64,000 nucleotides of DNA from an uncultured Flavobacteriales bacterium (GTDB lineage: Bacteria > Bacteroidota > Bacteroidia > Flavobacteriales_D > Parvicellaceae): NCBI GenBank assembly GCA_938075455.1, contig CALJHN010000003.1:62001-126000 (forward strand). Direction: 5' to 3'. The notes under the pieces were generated by a model. That model searched no databases and was not told the origin of the DNA. It saw only the letters and a list, made by a program, of their open reading frames with translations. Shown piece after piece: positions 40,627 to 49,650 of the stretch (positions within the stretch are counted from its first letter, which is position 1; each line of letters begins with the position of its first letter). The translations under genes and the position numbers were made by a program.

Positions 40627-43410
40627 ATGAAAGAACATAAATTACTAAATATCAATATTTTAACTAAAATATTTTTATTATTTTTTCTTGTATTTCCATT
40701 GACTTTCACAGCTCAAAACATGACTATTTTTGGAAATGTAATTGACACCCTAAATAATTCTTCAAAGAAAGATGCAGTTGTTATGCTAGTAAGACTATCT
40801 GATTCTACCATGATTGATTTTAAAAGAACCGATGAAAATGGTGGGTTTTATTTTAACACTCCAATTGACACTGTTGAAATTATCATTTCTCATCATAAAA
40901 ATGACGATAAAATAATTTTCTTTTTTCCATCTAAGGACAGATTATCTTTAAATCTCAGCAATACCATTCTTCCAGAAAAAAGTGAAATGATGAATGAGGT
41001 AACTATTTACGCTTTCAAAGACCCTGTTTATTTCCGAGGAGATACTTTGGTTTTCTTGGCTGATTCCTTTAAAACAAAAGAGAATGCTGTAGTAGAAGAC
41101 TTACTAAAAAAACTACCTGGTGTTGAAGTAGATAAAAATGGATCTATTACCTCGCAGGGTAGAGAAGTAAATAAAGTATTGGTAGATGGAGATGAGTTTT
41201 TTGGAAGCGACCCTACCATAGCAACTAAAAATCTAGGGGCAAAAAGTATTGAGAGTGTTGAAATTTATGAAGAAGAGAATACAGATTCTGACGAAACTGC
41301 AGAAGAAACCATCCAAGTTATGGATTTAAGATTGAAAGAAGATGCTAAAAAAGGATATTTTGGAAGAGCTTCTGGTGGAGTAGATTTTAGCAACTTTTAT
41401 GAGGGAGAATTTCTATTTAATAAGTTTAATAAAGATTTTAAACTTTCTATTTTTTCTTTAGCATCCAATACCCCAAGAGCTAATTTCGGCTATGGAGATA
41501 TCAAGAAATATGGACTTAGCACAGATAACGGAAATTTTTTTAGTGACGATAATAGAGGTGGATGGTGGGGAGGATCGAATGGATATAACAACAATGGAAT
41601 TCCTCAAACTCTTAAATCTGGAGTGTTTTTTTCTGACAAAATTGGAGAAAAAGTAAAAATCGGTTTCAACTACACATTTAACCAATCTTCTTTAGATGCA
41701 AGATCGGATAGGAATTTACAATACCAACTAAGAGATACTACCTTTTACGTAGAAGAAAGAAATTCTTCTAATCAAGAAAGTGTAGACCAACTTATCAATG
41801 CAAGAGTTGAAATAAAATTAGATAGTGCAACAATACTGGAAATTTTACCTAGCTACAGCACATCTAAAAATAGCAACCTAGATACTTTAATAAACACATT
41901 CATTACAGAGGATAATATTATCAATTCCAATTCAATAGTTCAACAAGATCATAAATCAGAAAGTTATAATTTTCAAACTGAGCTTAGACTTAAAAGAGAA
42001 TTCAAGAAAAAAGATAGACTGTTAAAGTATGCTTTTGTTTACAATCAATCGGAGAATGATGAAGACCAATTTAATGTAACAGAAAACGAATATATTTTAA
42101 ATGCTTCCTCTAACGATACCATTAATCAGAATCAACAATTTTTATCAATATCCGAAAATTATAAATCTCAATTTCTATTCAGGGAGCCAATTAGCAAAAA
42201 GTGGAGCATTGACCTAGAGCATTTATACAAAGTAAATCTCGGTAATCAAGACAGGAAGACTTATAACAAAGATTTTATTACGGAAGATTATAATATTATA
42301 GATGACCAATTTTCTAATTATTTTAACAATTTTAAATTAACCAATAGATCTGGAGTATACACGGTATATCGATATAAAAAAGACCGATTAAAAATAGGAG
42401 GATACGTTAGAAATGTGCAGTTAAGAAGCTTTGATTTAAACAATAATCCGCTTACCGATTCATTAAATTTTTGGGACCTTCTTCCTCAAATCAATTATAG
42501 ACACAAATTTAGCAACTCTCAAAGGATTAGGTTTAACTATCGAACGAACTCCAGACAACCTTCTTTGAATCAATTACAACCTGTTCAAAACAATTCAAAC
42601 CCTAATAAGATAGTAGAAGGAAATCCAGATTTAAGACCCGATTACTCTCACCAGTTAAACATTTCTTACAATCATTGGAAAGGATTAACAGGAAGCTATA
42701 TTTGGTCTAATTTAAGTTACAGAAGAGTGGTAAATCCATTCTCTAATGAAATAACTTACGATAATTTTGGAAGAACTATTTCCAAAACTGTAAATATGGA
42801 TTCTAGTGCAAATGAATTTGCTTCCTTATATGTCGGGGGGAAAATTCCAATCGGAAATACTCCTCTAGGAATAAATTTGAACAATTCTTCGAATTACAAT
42901 ATTACAAATAGTATAATTGATAAACTAAAAAATACTACCACTACCCTTTCTCAATCCAATGAAGTTTCTTTAGAATGGGAAACAGATTCTACTTTTTTAG
43001 AAATTGGTGCAGAAATTAGCTATTCTAAGCCCACAAACAGCCTTAATTTAAACAGCCAACCATTTATAACACAATATTATTTTTTAGACGCAGAAATCGA
43101 ATTGCCATGGAAAATGACTTTCTTCACTGAAACAGGTTATACAGTGAACTCACAGCTATCAGATGGCTATGATATTAATTTTTTGATTATTAATTTCTCT
43201 TTAGAAAAAAGATTTAACAAAAGAGAAAACCTAATTCTATCAATTGAGGGAAATGACATTCTTAACCAAAATATAATTGCACAAAGATTGATTCAAAACA
43301 ATATTATTATTGACAATAAAACAACCATAATATCCAGATATTTTTTAGCAAGACTGACCTATAAGTTCAATAACAACAAAACAAAATCTCAAGATGAATC
43401 ATTTCATTAA
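40627..43410 (+). CDS. Outer-membrane beta-barrel protein with carboxypeptidase-like domain (TonB-receptor family)
   Basis: A 927-residue outer-membrane protein with a signal peptide (…FFLVFPLTFTAQ). A carboxypeptidase-regulatory-like domain (MTIFGNVIDTLNNSSKKDAV), then a plug-like part (VEDLLKKLPGVEVDKNG, then VNKVLVDGDEFFGSDP), followed by a large barrel with many YNxSxxR-like strands and an aromatic end (YFLARLTYKF). The plug motifs are those of TonB-dependent receptor relatives that pair with GLPGLI proteins. The overlap with the GLPGLI gene is 17 bp. Substrate unknown. Confidence 0.87.
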   Translation: MKEHKLLNINILTKIFLLFFLVFPLTFTAQNMTIFGNVIDTLNNSSKKDAVVMLVRLSDSTMIDFKRTDENGGFYFNTPIDTVEIIISHHKNDDKIIFFFPSKDRLSLNLSNTILPEKSEMMNEVTIYAFKDPVYFRGDTLVFLADSFKTKENAVVEDLLKKLPGVEVDKNGSITSQGREVNKVLVDGDEFFGSDPTIATKNLGAKSIESVEIYEEENTDSDETAEETIQVMDLRLKEDAKKGYFGRASGGVDFSNFYEGEFLFNKFNKDFKLSIFSLASNTPRANFGYGDIKKYGLSTDNGNFFSDDNRGGWWGGSNGYNNNGIPQTLKSGVFFSDKIGEKVKIGFNYTFNQSSLDARSDRNLQYQLRDTTFYVEERNSSNQESVDQLINARVEIKLDSATILEILPSYSTSKNSNLDTLINTFITEDNIINSNSIVQQDHKSESYNFQTELRLKREFKKKDRLLKYAFVYNQSENDEDQFNVTENEYILNASSNDTINQNQQFLSISENYKSQFLFREPISKKWSIDLEHLYKVNLGNQDRKTYNKDFITEDYNIIDDQFSNYFNNFKLTNRSGVYTVYRYKKDRLKIGGYVRNVQLRSFDLNNNPLTDSLNFWDLLPQINYRHKFSNSQRIRFNYRTNSRQPSLNQLQPVQNNSNPNKIVEGNPDLRPDYSHQLNISYNHWKGLTGSYIWSNLSYRRVVNPFSNEITYDNFGRTISKTVNMDSSANEFASLYVGGKIPIGNTPLGINLNNSSNYNITNSIIDKLKNTTTTLSQSNEVSLEWETDSTFLEIGAEISYSKPTNSLNLNSQPFITQYYFLDAEIELPWKMTFFTETGYTVNSQLSDGYDINFLIINFSLEKRFNKRENLILSIEGNDILNQNIIAQRLIQNNIIIDNKTTIISRYFLARLTYKFNNNKTKSQDESFH

Positions 43411-44113
43411 ATATTTAGTAAGTTTTATTTTTTTATTTAATATTCAACTAACTAATGGTCAAATAACCCATGGATTAATACTTTTTGAAAGAAAAACCAA
43501 TCTTTTAAAAAAGTATGATTCTCCAGAATCTCAAAGATGGTTAAGAGGGGAGAAAGTAAAAATAGATAGATTTAATTTACATTTTTCACCTGAAAAATCT
43601 ATTTTTCTACCCTTAGAATCAGCTGTTCCTTCTAAAACTGATTGGGCCACCTCCAAAAATACAGTTGTCCAAGATTTTGAAAAAGAAGAAAGAATATGTG
43701 TTTATACACTTTTTGGAGAAAGTAAAGTTGTAAAAGACAACATAGTAGAAAGAGACTGGAAGATTACTGAAAGAAAAAGAAACATTGCTGGCTACAGCTG
43801 TAGAAGAGCAATTTGGAATAAAAATGACAGTACTAGAATTTATGCCTGGTACACCGATCAACTTGTACCATCTACTGGTCCTGAAACTTTTAATGGCTTG
43901 CCAGGAACTATTCTTGGATTAGCTACAGAAGACGGCGGAGTTGTCTATTTCGCAAAATTAGTTCAAGAGAAGTATCAAAACGTAGACGAACTTGTTTCAG
44001 ATATTAAAATAAAAAATTTTAGTACTGAAAAAGAGTTAAAGGATGAACTTATTAAAAAAAGCAAATCAAATCCATGGATGAGTAAAGTAGTAACCTACTT
44101 ATTTGAGTGGTAA
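43394..44113 (+). CDS. GLPGLI family protein
   Basis: A 239-residue protein with a signal peptide (MNHFIKYLVSFIFLFNIQLTNG). It has the family motif as FNGLPGTILGL near residue 170, after RRAIWNKNDSTRIYAWYT. GLPGLI proteins usually lie next to an outer-membrane barrel partner, as here, and may act as a periplasmic partner; no biochemical role is proven. It meets the convergent moxR gene end to end. Confidence 0.88.
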   Translation: MNHFIKYLVSFIFLFNIQLTNGQITHGLILFERKTNLLKKYDSPESQRWLRGEKVKIDRFNLHFSPEKSIFLPLESAVPSKTDWATSKNTVVQDFEKEERICVYTLFGESKVVKDNIVERDWKITERKRNIAGYSCRRAIWNKNDSTRIYAWYTDQLVPSTGPETFNGLPGTILGLATEDGGVVYFAKLVQEKYQNVDELVSDIKIKNFSTEKELKDELIKKSKSNPWMSKVVTYLFEW

Positions 44114-45073
44114 TTAAAGTAAATTTTCAATAATTCCATCTACGCTCATTCCATCAGCTTCTGCAACATAATTTTTAACCACTCTATGTCTTAATATTGG
44201 TTTTGCTACAGCTTTAACATCTTCAATGTCAGGAGAGTATTTACCATTTAACAAAGCATGACACTTTGCTCCAAGGACTAAAAACTGTGAAGCTCTTGGA
44301 CCTGCTCCCCAGGAAACGTATTTTTTAATATCTTCTGTTGCCATAGATTCATTTGGCCTAGTCTTTACGGCTAGTTTAACAGCATACTCAACCACATTGG
44401 CAGAAATAGGTGTTTTTTTTACCAAATCCTGAAAATAGATAATTTCCTGATCAGAAATCACTTTTTCAACTTTTTTGGAAATTGACCCAGTAGTTCCCTC
44501 GATAATCGATAATTCCTCCTTAAAACTTGGATATTTCACTAAAATATTAAACATAAACCTATCTAATTGGGCCTCTGGCAAAGGATAAGTTCCCTCCTGC
44601 TCTATTGGATTTTGAGTTGCTAAAACAAAAAAAGGATTATCTAGCTTATAATTATTTCCTGCAACAGTAACACTCCTTTCCTGCATGGCTTCTAGTAGAG
44701 CAGCTTGGGTTTTTGGAGGAGTTCTATTAATTTCATCGGCGAGGACAATATTTGCAAAAACTGGGCCTTTAAGAAATTTAAAATTTCTAGACTCGTCTAA
44801 TATTTCAGCACCTATAATATCAGAAGGCATTAAATCAGGAGTAAATTGAATTCTGTTAAAAGAAAGCCCCATACACTCTGCTATAGTATTTATCATTAAA
44901 GTTTTTGCCAATCCAGGAACGCCAATTAATAAAGCATGTCCTTTGGAAAATACACTTATTAGAATTTGATCTATAACCTCTTCTTGGCCAACTATTACTT
45001 TTGAAATTTCTGTCTTAAGAGTCTTAAATTTTTCTAAAAAAGCATCGGCTGCTTCAACATCAGATTTGTACAT
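44114..45073 (-). CDS. MoxR-family AAA+ ATPase
   Basis: A 319-residue chaperone-like ATPase. Walker A GVPGLAKT is at residues 51-58 and Walker B with the sensor follows in VLADEINRTPPKTQAALLEAM; ATQNPIEQEGTYPLPEAQLDRF is also typical. These ATPases normally sit beside DUF58 and von Willebrand-domain genes (the MoxR operon). None of those is next to it here. Likely role: activation or assembly of a metal-bound or membrane complex. Confidence 0.92.
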   Translation of the reverse strand: MYKSDVEAADAFLEKFKTLKTEISKVIVGQEEVIDQILISVFSKGHALLIGVPGLAKTLMINTIAECMGLSFNRIQFTPDLMPSDIIGAEILDESRNFKFLKGPVFANIVLADEINRTPPKTQAALLEAMQERSVTVAGNNYKLDNPFFVLATQNPIEQEGTYPLPEAQLDRFMFNILVKYPSFKEELSIIEGTTGSISKKVEKVISDQEIIYFQDLVKKTPISANVVEYAVKLAVKTRPNESMATEDIKKYVSWGAGPRASQFLVLGAKCHALLNGKYSPDIEDVKAVAKPILRHRVVKNYVAEADGMSVDGIIENLL

Positions 45074-45178
45074 TAATAAAATTTTATGCTAAATATATAT
45101 TAATTTAAGTTTTTGAAATGTGAATTAAGTAGTATATATTTCCAATGTTTGTTAAAATTTTCAAATACTTAAGTAAAA

Positions 45179-45973
45179 ATGAATGTTTTTAAAGTTATTA
45201 GTCCTACCAAAAAAGAAATTCCATTCATATTAAGTATTCCCCATAGTGGAACATCAATCCCAAATGAAAAATTAGCTTTTTTTAATAAAAAACAACTTAA
45301 ACTAAAAGAAGATACAGATTGGTTTTTAGATAAACTTTATGATTTTGCACCTGAAATGGGTATTACAACAGTTTTAGCTAATTACCATAGATGGGTGGTA
45401 GATTTAAATAGAGACCCAGACAATGAACCTTTATACAACGATGGTAGAATTATAACCTCCATCTGTCCCAATACCAATTTTAATGGACAAAATATTTACA
45501 AGGACAACTATCAACCAGACCAAAAAGAAATTTCCTCTAGAATTGAATCCTACTTTTCTCCATACCATATTTTTCTTAGTAGCTTAATTAATAAGTTTTT
45601 AAAAAACCATTCTAAAGTGATTTTATGGGACGGTCACTCCATTAAAAGATTTGTTCCTTCCATAAATCCTACTAAATTTCCCGATTTAATCATTGGTAAT
45701 AACGACCACCAGTCCTGTCAAAAAGAATTAACTAAAATAGCCTTTGACAATTTAAAAAAATCAGATTATCAAGTTCAAATGAACCATCCATTCAAGGGTG
45801 GTTATATTACAAGATTTCATGGTAATCCTAGCAAAGGAATTAACTCTATTCAATTAGAAATGTCTAAAGATTTATATATGTCAGAAAGGGAGACTATTTA
45901 CGACCAAAACAAAGCAAATAAAATTCAAAAACTACTTAAATCAACATTCCAAGAACTAATTGATCAATTATAA
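45179..45973 (+). CDS. hutG: N-formylglutamate amidohydrolase
   Basis: A 264-residue enzyme that hydrolyses N-formylglutamate to formate and glutamate, the last step of one histidine degradation route. Family motifs: LSIPHSGTSIPNEK at the start, WVVDLNRDPDNEPLYNDGR, WDGHSIKRFVPSI and GGYITRFHGNPSKGINSIQLEM. Its last base is shared with the ATG of hutF (TAATG), suggesting tight coupling. It works with HutF, the only other step of this branch in the window. Confidence 0.92.
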   Translation: MNVFKVISPTKKEIPFILSIPHSGTSIPNEKLAFFNKKQLKLKEDTDWFLDKLYDFAPEMGITTVLANYHRWVVDLNRDPDNEPLYNDGRIITSICPNTNFNGQNIYKDNYQPDQKEISSRIESYFSPYHIFLSSLINKFLKNHSKVILWDGHSIKRFVPSINPTKFPDLIIGNNDHQSCQKELTKIAFDNLKKSDYQVQMNHPFKGGYITRFHGNPSKGINSIQLEMSKDLYMSERETIYDQNKANKIQKLLKSTFQELIDQL

Positions 45974-47328
45974 TGGGGAAATTCTACTTTAAAAAAATAT
46001 TATTCCAAGAAGGCTGGAAGAAAAATGTAAAGATTTCTACAGACAATAATGGGAAAATCACAGAAATTATCGAAAGCTACCAAGGAAAAGATTACGAAAC
46101 TGAAGTACAATTGGCTATTCCAGGAATTCCAAATGCTCACTCACATGCATTTCAATATGCAATGGCTGGATTAACGGAAGATCATTCTGAAAGTAGATCT
46201 TCTAACTTTTGGACTTGGAGAAATGAAATGTATAATTTAGCGCTTAACATAGAACCAGATAGCTTACAAGCAATTGCCACTATGCTTTACAGTGAAATGT
46301 TAAATAATGGATATACTAGTGTAGTAGAATTTCATTATTTACACCACGATAAAAATGGAAGTAAATATTCTAATATTTGTGAACTCGGAGAAAGGCTATT
46401 AATTGCGGCCAAAGAAGTAGGAATTCAAATTACACTTATACCAATATTTTATAATAAAGGTGGTTTTCAAAAAAAATACGATCCTGAACAAAAAAGATTT
46501 ATTAGCCATAATTCGGAAGAATATATTCACCTTTTTGAAAAGACTTTAGAAACTACAGAAAAATACAAAAGCAATGTTGGAATTGGAGTACATTCTATAA
46601 GAGCTGTTAATGAAAAGATGTTGGGAGAAATAAACGATTATAACAAAGACAAATACCCTTTTCATCTTCATATAGCTGAACAAATTAAAGAAGTAGATGA
46701 ATCTAAGAAATATCTTGGATGTAGGCCTGTTGAATGGCTTTACAATAATTTTAAAATTGGCAAAAATCACCATCTAGTTCATGCAACTCATTTAACAGAA
46801 AAAGAAACTAAATTGATTACTTCTAACAACTCAAATGTTGTTTTATGCCCGATTACAGAAGGAAATCTTGCAGATGGAATTTTTAATTATGATTTATATC
46901 AAGAGCAAAAAGGTAATTGGTGTATAGGTAGTGATAGCAATGTGGGCTTATCTCCGTTTGAAGAAATAAGGTTACTTGATTATACCAACAGACTAAAAAG
47001 TAATAAAAGAGATACTTTTAAAAATTCCAAATCTGCAAATTCTGGGGAAATTGCTTTACAAGCTATTTATAATAATGGTCATAAGTCAATGGGAAATATA
47101 AAATCAGATTATTTTGATATTGGAGGTTCTTTGGATTTTTTAGATATTGACCATAATCATCCTTTAATCTACAATTCTTCAGAAAAAAACTTATTAAATA
47201 CTATAATTTATAGTACAGATACAAGAAACATAAATAATGCTTACACAAAAGGAAAAAAAAGAGTAAATGATAAAGGAAATATAATTGCAAATTACAATAA
47301 TGCAATCAAAAATATAAAAAATTATTAG
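45973..47328 (+). CDS. hutF: Formimidoylglutamate deiminase
   Basis: A 451-residue amidohydrolase that converts N-formimidoylglutamate to N-formylglutamate and ammonia. Metal ligands appear in PNAHSHAFQYAMAGL, HLHIAEQIKEV, LVHATHLTEKET and the aspartate of IGSDSNVGLSPFEE. Together with hutG it makes the five-step, formylglutamate-forming histidine pathway. hutH is at 33293; hutU and hutI are outside the window. Confidence 0.93.
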   Translation: MGKFYFKKILFQEGWKKNVKISTDNNGKITEIIESYQGKDYETEVQLAIPGIPNAHSHAFQYAMAGLTEDHSESRSSNFWTWRNEMYNLALNIEPDSLQAIATMLYSEMLNNGYTSVVEFHYLHHDKNGSKYSNICELGERLLIAAKEVGIQITLIPIFYNKGGFQKKYDPEQKRFISHNSEEYIHLFEKTLETTEKYKSNVGIGVHSIRAVNEKMLGEINDYNKDKYPFHLHIAEQIKEVDESKKYLGCRPVEWLYNNFKIGKNHHLVHATHLTEKETKLITSNNSNVVLCPITEGNLADGIFNYDLYQEQKGNWCIGSDSNVGLSPFEEIRLLDYTNRLKSNKRDTFKNSKSANSGEIALQAIYNNGHKSMGNIKSDYFDIGGSLDFLDIDHNHPLIYNSSEKNLLNTIIYSTDTRNINNAYTKGKKRVNDKGNIIANYNNAIKNIKNY

Positions 47329-48407
47329 TCTCTTCCCATCGTTTTCAAATGGCTGAAATGGTGCTTTAAGGCGCTAATAAAAGTATTACTTGCATGATAA
47401 GGTAAATTATACTCCTCAGCTGTTTTTTTAACGATTTTAGCAATATCGTGGTAATGAACGTGACAGATATTAGGAAAAAGATGGTGTTCAATTTGGTAGT
47501 TTAAACCTCCAATAAACCAGGAGAAAAAAGACTTAGAATTTGAAAAATTGGCAGTAGTTTCTAATTGATGAACATACCAATTTTTCTCAACCATACCATC
47601 TTTATTTGGTGAAGGAAATTCTGTTTGATCAACTATGTGAGCACACAAAAAGACAGTTGACAAGAAAAAACCAGCAATGAACTCCATTATGAAAAAGCCA
47701 GCTAAATTAATTCCAAGGTTACCAGTAACTAAGGTTGGTAAAACTAGAATTAAAAATACATAAATGACTTTCCAAAAAAGTAGGGAAAATATTGCTTTGG
47801 TAAAAGAAATTCCTTGAGATTTTAATAGACCTTTTTTATTGTACTTAATTAGCTGGATAAAATCTTTGCTTACCAACCATGAAATTGTTAATAAGCCATA
47901 TATAAACCAAGCATAAATATGTTGGAATTTATGTAAAGTTTTTTTCTCTTGATCGTGAGAAAACCTAAGTATTATACCTGCATCTACATCTTCGTCCATT
48001 CCAATAATATTGGTATAAGTGTGGTGAAGAACATTGTGTTGAATTCTCCAGTTTAAGTCATAACCTCCGCAAATATTTAAAAAGTAACCGATCCATTTAT
48101 TTACAGTCATATTTTTTGAATATGCATTGTGGTTTCCATCGTGCATTACAGCCATTCCAATACCTGCCATTCCAAAACCAATAATGGCCCATAGTAATAA
48201 AATTATTGGAGAAGAAAGTTTCAGTGTCAATATAAGTATAAAAGGAACAATATAAATGGCCATCATGAAAAATGTCTTAAATAACATAGCTGCATTATGG
48301 TTTTTAGAAATATTGTTTTCCTTAAAATAAGAATTAACTCTTTTTCTTAAAACCTTTACAAATTCAGGCTTTGTTGTATCGAACTTTATGTTTTTGACTG
48401 TTGAGAT
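47325..48407 (-). CDS. Membrane fatty acid desaturase, copy 1, with probable AUC/AUU start
   Basis: A front-end-type membrane desaturase. Its three His boxes are HDGNHNAYS, HNVLHHTYTN and QIEHHLFPN, with ~4 transmembrane helices. The first ATG (48287) gives 320 residues and loses the N-terminus. The frame upstream is open to a stop at 48419-48417 and matches the paralogue next door (KFDTTKPEFVKVLRKRVNSY against IFDRKKSVFVKTLKKRVDNY), but contains no ATG, GTG or TTG. ATC at 48407 (or ATT 48410) yields 360 residues, one fewer than the paralogue. It overlaps the end of hutF by 4 bp. Confidence 0.85.
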   Translation of the reverse strand: MSTVKNIKFDTTKPEFVKVLRKRVNSYFKENNISKNHNAAMLFKTFFMMAIYIVPFILILTLKLSSPIILLLWAIIGFGMAGIGMAVMHDGNHNAYSKNMTVNKWIGYFLNICGGYDLNWRIQHNVLHHTYTNIIGMDEDVDAGIILRFSHDQEKKTLHKFQHIYAWFIYGLLTISWLVSKDFIQLIKYNKKGLLKSQGISFTKAIFSLLFWKVIYVFLILVLPTLVTGNLGINLAGFFIMEFIAGFFLSTVFLCAHIVDQTEFPSPNKDGMVEKNWYVHQLETTANFSNSKSFFSWFIGGLNYQIEHHLFPNICHVHYHDIAKIVKKTAEEYNLPYHASNTFISALKHHFSHLKTMGRD

Positions 48408-48421
48408 AATTAAATTTTACG

Positions 48422-48429
48422 CAAATAAA
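48422..48429 (-). promoter_or_regulatory. Possible -7 box of desaturase copy 1
   Basis: On the minus strand TTTATTTG (one mismatch to TAnnTTTG) ends 15 nt before the ATC at 48407. It would give a short leader to that codon but a 130-nt leader to the first ATG at 48287, so it fits the upstream start. Confidence 0.35.
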
Positions 48430-48465
48430 TGTAGTTTTAACTTAACTTTTTTTTTGTTCAATGTT

Positions 48466-49551
48466 TTATGCCATGTTACAAGAACCCAAATGTTTCAAGA
48501 ATTTGTAATGACTACGAACAGCAGAAAACATGTTTTTATAAGATTTATAAGGAACATTAAATTCCTGAGCTGTAGACTGAACTATTTTACTAATTTTTTT
48601 GTAATGAATGTGGCAAATATTAGGAAAAAGATGGTGTTCGATTTGAAAATTTAAACCACCAATAAACCAAGAAAGTAGTTTAGAGTTCATAGCAAAATTA
48701 CAAGTAGTATTTAATTGATGAACAAACCAATTTTTATCCACTACTCTACTCTCATTTGGAGAATTGAAATCATTAGGCTCCATTACATGTGCACATTGAA
48801 ATACAACAGATAAAATAAGACCCGCAGTATAGTGCATGGTAAAATATCCTATAAGTACAAACCACCAATTATCTAAGAAAATTAGGGGCAAGACTAAAGC
48901 GTAAGTGTAGTAAATAACTTTATATAAAACAAGAAGTGCCATTTGATTGGTGAAATTTCTTTTTTGAATCTTTAAAAGACCATTCTTGTGGTATCTTATT
49001 AGCTGCAGAAAATCTTTTTCGAAAGACCATTGTATTGTCATAAGACCATATAAAAACCATGCGTATAAATGTTGGTATTTATGGTGTTTTTTTAATTTTT
49101 GATCTGGTGAAAATCTAAAGAGTAATCCTGAATCTAAATCTTCATCCATAGAAGATATATTGGTATAAGTGTGATGCAAAACATTGTGTTGTATTCTCCA
49201 ATTAATATAGTTACCTCCTAAAAAAGTAATAAAAAAACCAAAGAAATTATTTATTTTTTTATTTTTTGAATAAGCTCCATGGTTAGCATCGTGCATTACT
49301 GACATTCCAATACCTGCCATTCCAAATCCCATGGCAAACCATAAAATAATAGAAAAGTAAGAAGCATTGAATATGTAAAGTAGAGAATAAGATCCAAAAT
49401 AAAGTATAATTAAAAGAATTGTCTTAAGAAACATATTGAAATTAGCATGTTTAGAAATTTTATTTTCCATGAAATAATTATCAACTCTTTTTTTAAGAGT
49501 TTTAACAAAAACACTTTTTTTCCTGTCGAAGATTATAGATTTAAAACTCAT
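48466..49551 (-). CDS. Membrane fatty acid desaturase, copy 2
   Basis: A 361-residue desaturase with an ATG start (MSFKSIIFDRKKSVF) and the three His boxes HDANHGAYS, HNVLHHTYTN and QIEHHLFPN. The final region QIEHHLFPNICHIHYKKISK is shared with copy 1. The protein lacks a cytochrome b5 domain, so an external electron donor is needed. Sequence type suggests a Δ6/Δ5-like or acyl-CoA desaturase. It stands 58 nt upstream of copy 1 on the same strand, so the pair arose by tandem duplication. Confidence 0.92.
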   Translation of the reverse strand: MSFKSIIFDRKKSVFVKTLKKRVDNYFMENKISKHANFNMFLKTILLIILYFGSYSLLYIFNASYFSIILWFAMGFGMAGIGMSVMHDANHGAYSKNKKINNFFGFFITFLGGNYINWRIQHNVLHHTYTNISSMDEDLDSGLLFRFSPDQKLKKHHKYQHLYAWFLYGLMTIQWSFEKDFLQLIRYHKNGLLKIQKRNFTNQMALLVLYKVIYYTYALVLPLIFLDNWWFVLIGYFTMHYTAGLILSVVFQCAHVMEPNDFNSPNESRVVDKNWFVHQLNTTCNFAMNSKLLSWFIGGLNFQIEHHLFPNICHIHYKKISKIVQSTAQEFNVPYKSYKNMFSAVRSHYKFLKHLGSCNMA

Positions 49552-49650
49552 AGTCCTAATTTAAAGTAAATGTAGGACATTAATTTAAAGATATATATTC
49601 ATGTTTAATGTGTAATTAACATTATTATGAACATCAAAATCAATTAATGA

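Noticed and set aside
48388..48654. Plus-strand open frame at the end of desaturase copy 2 and in the gap between the copies
   Set aside because: It is antisense to the conserved C-terminus of copy 2 and to the N-terminal extension of copy 1.
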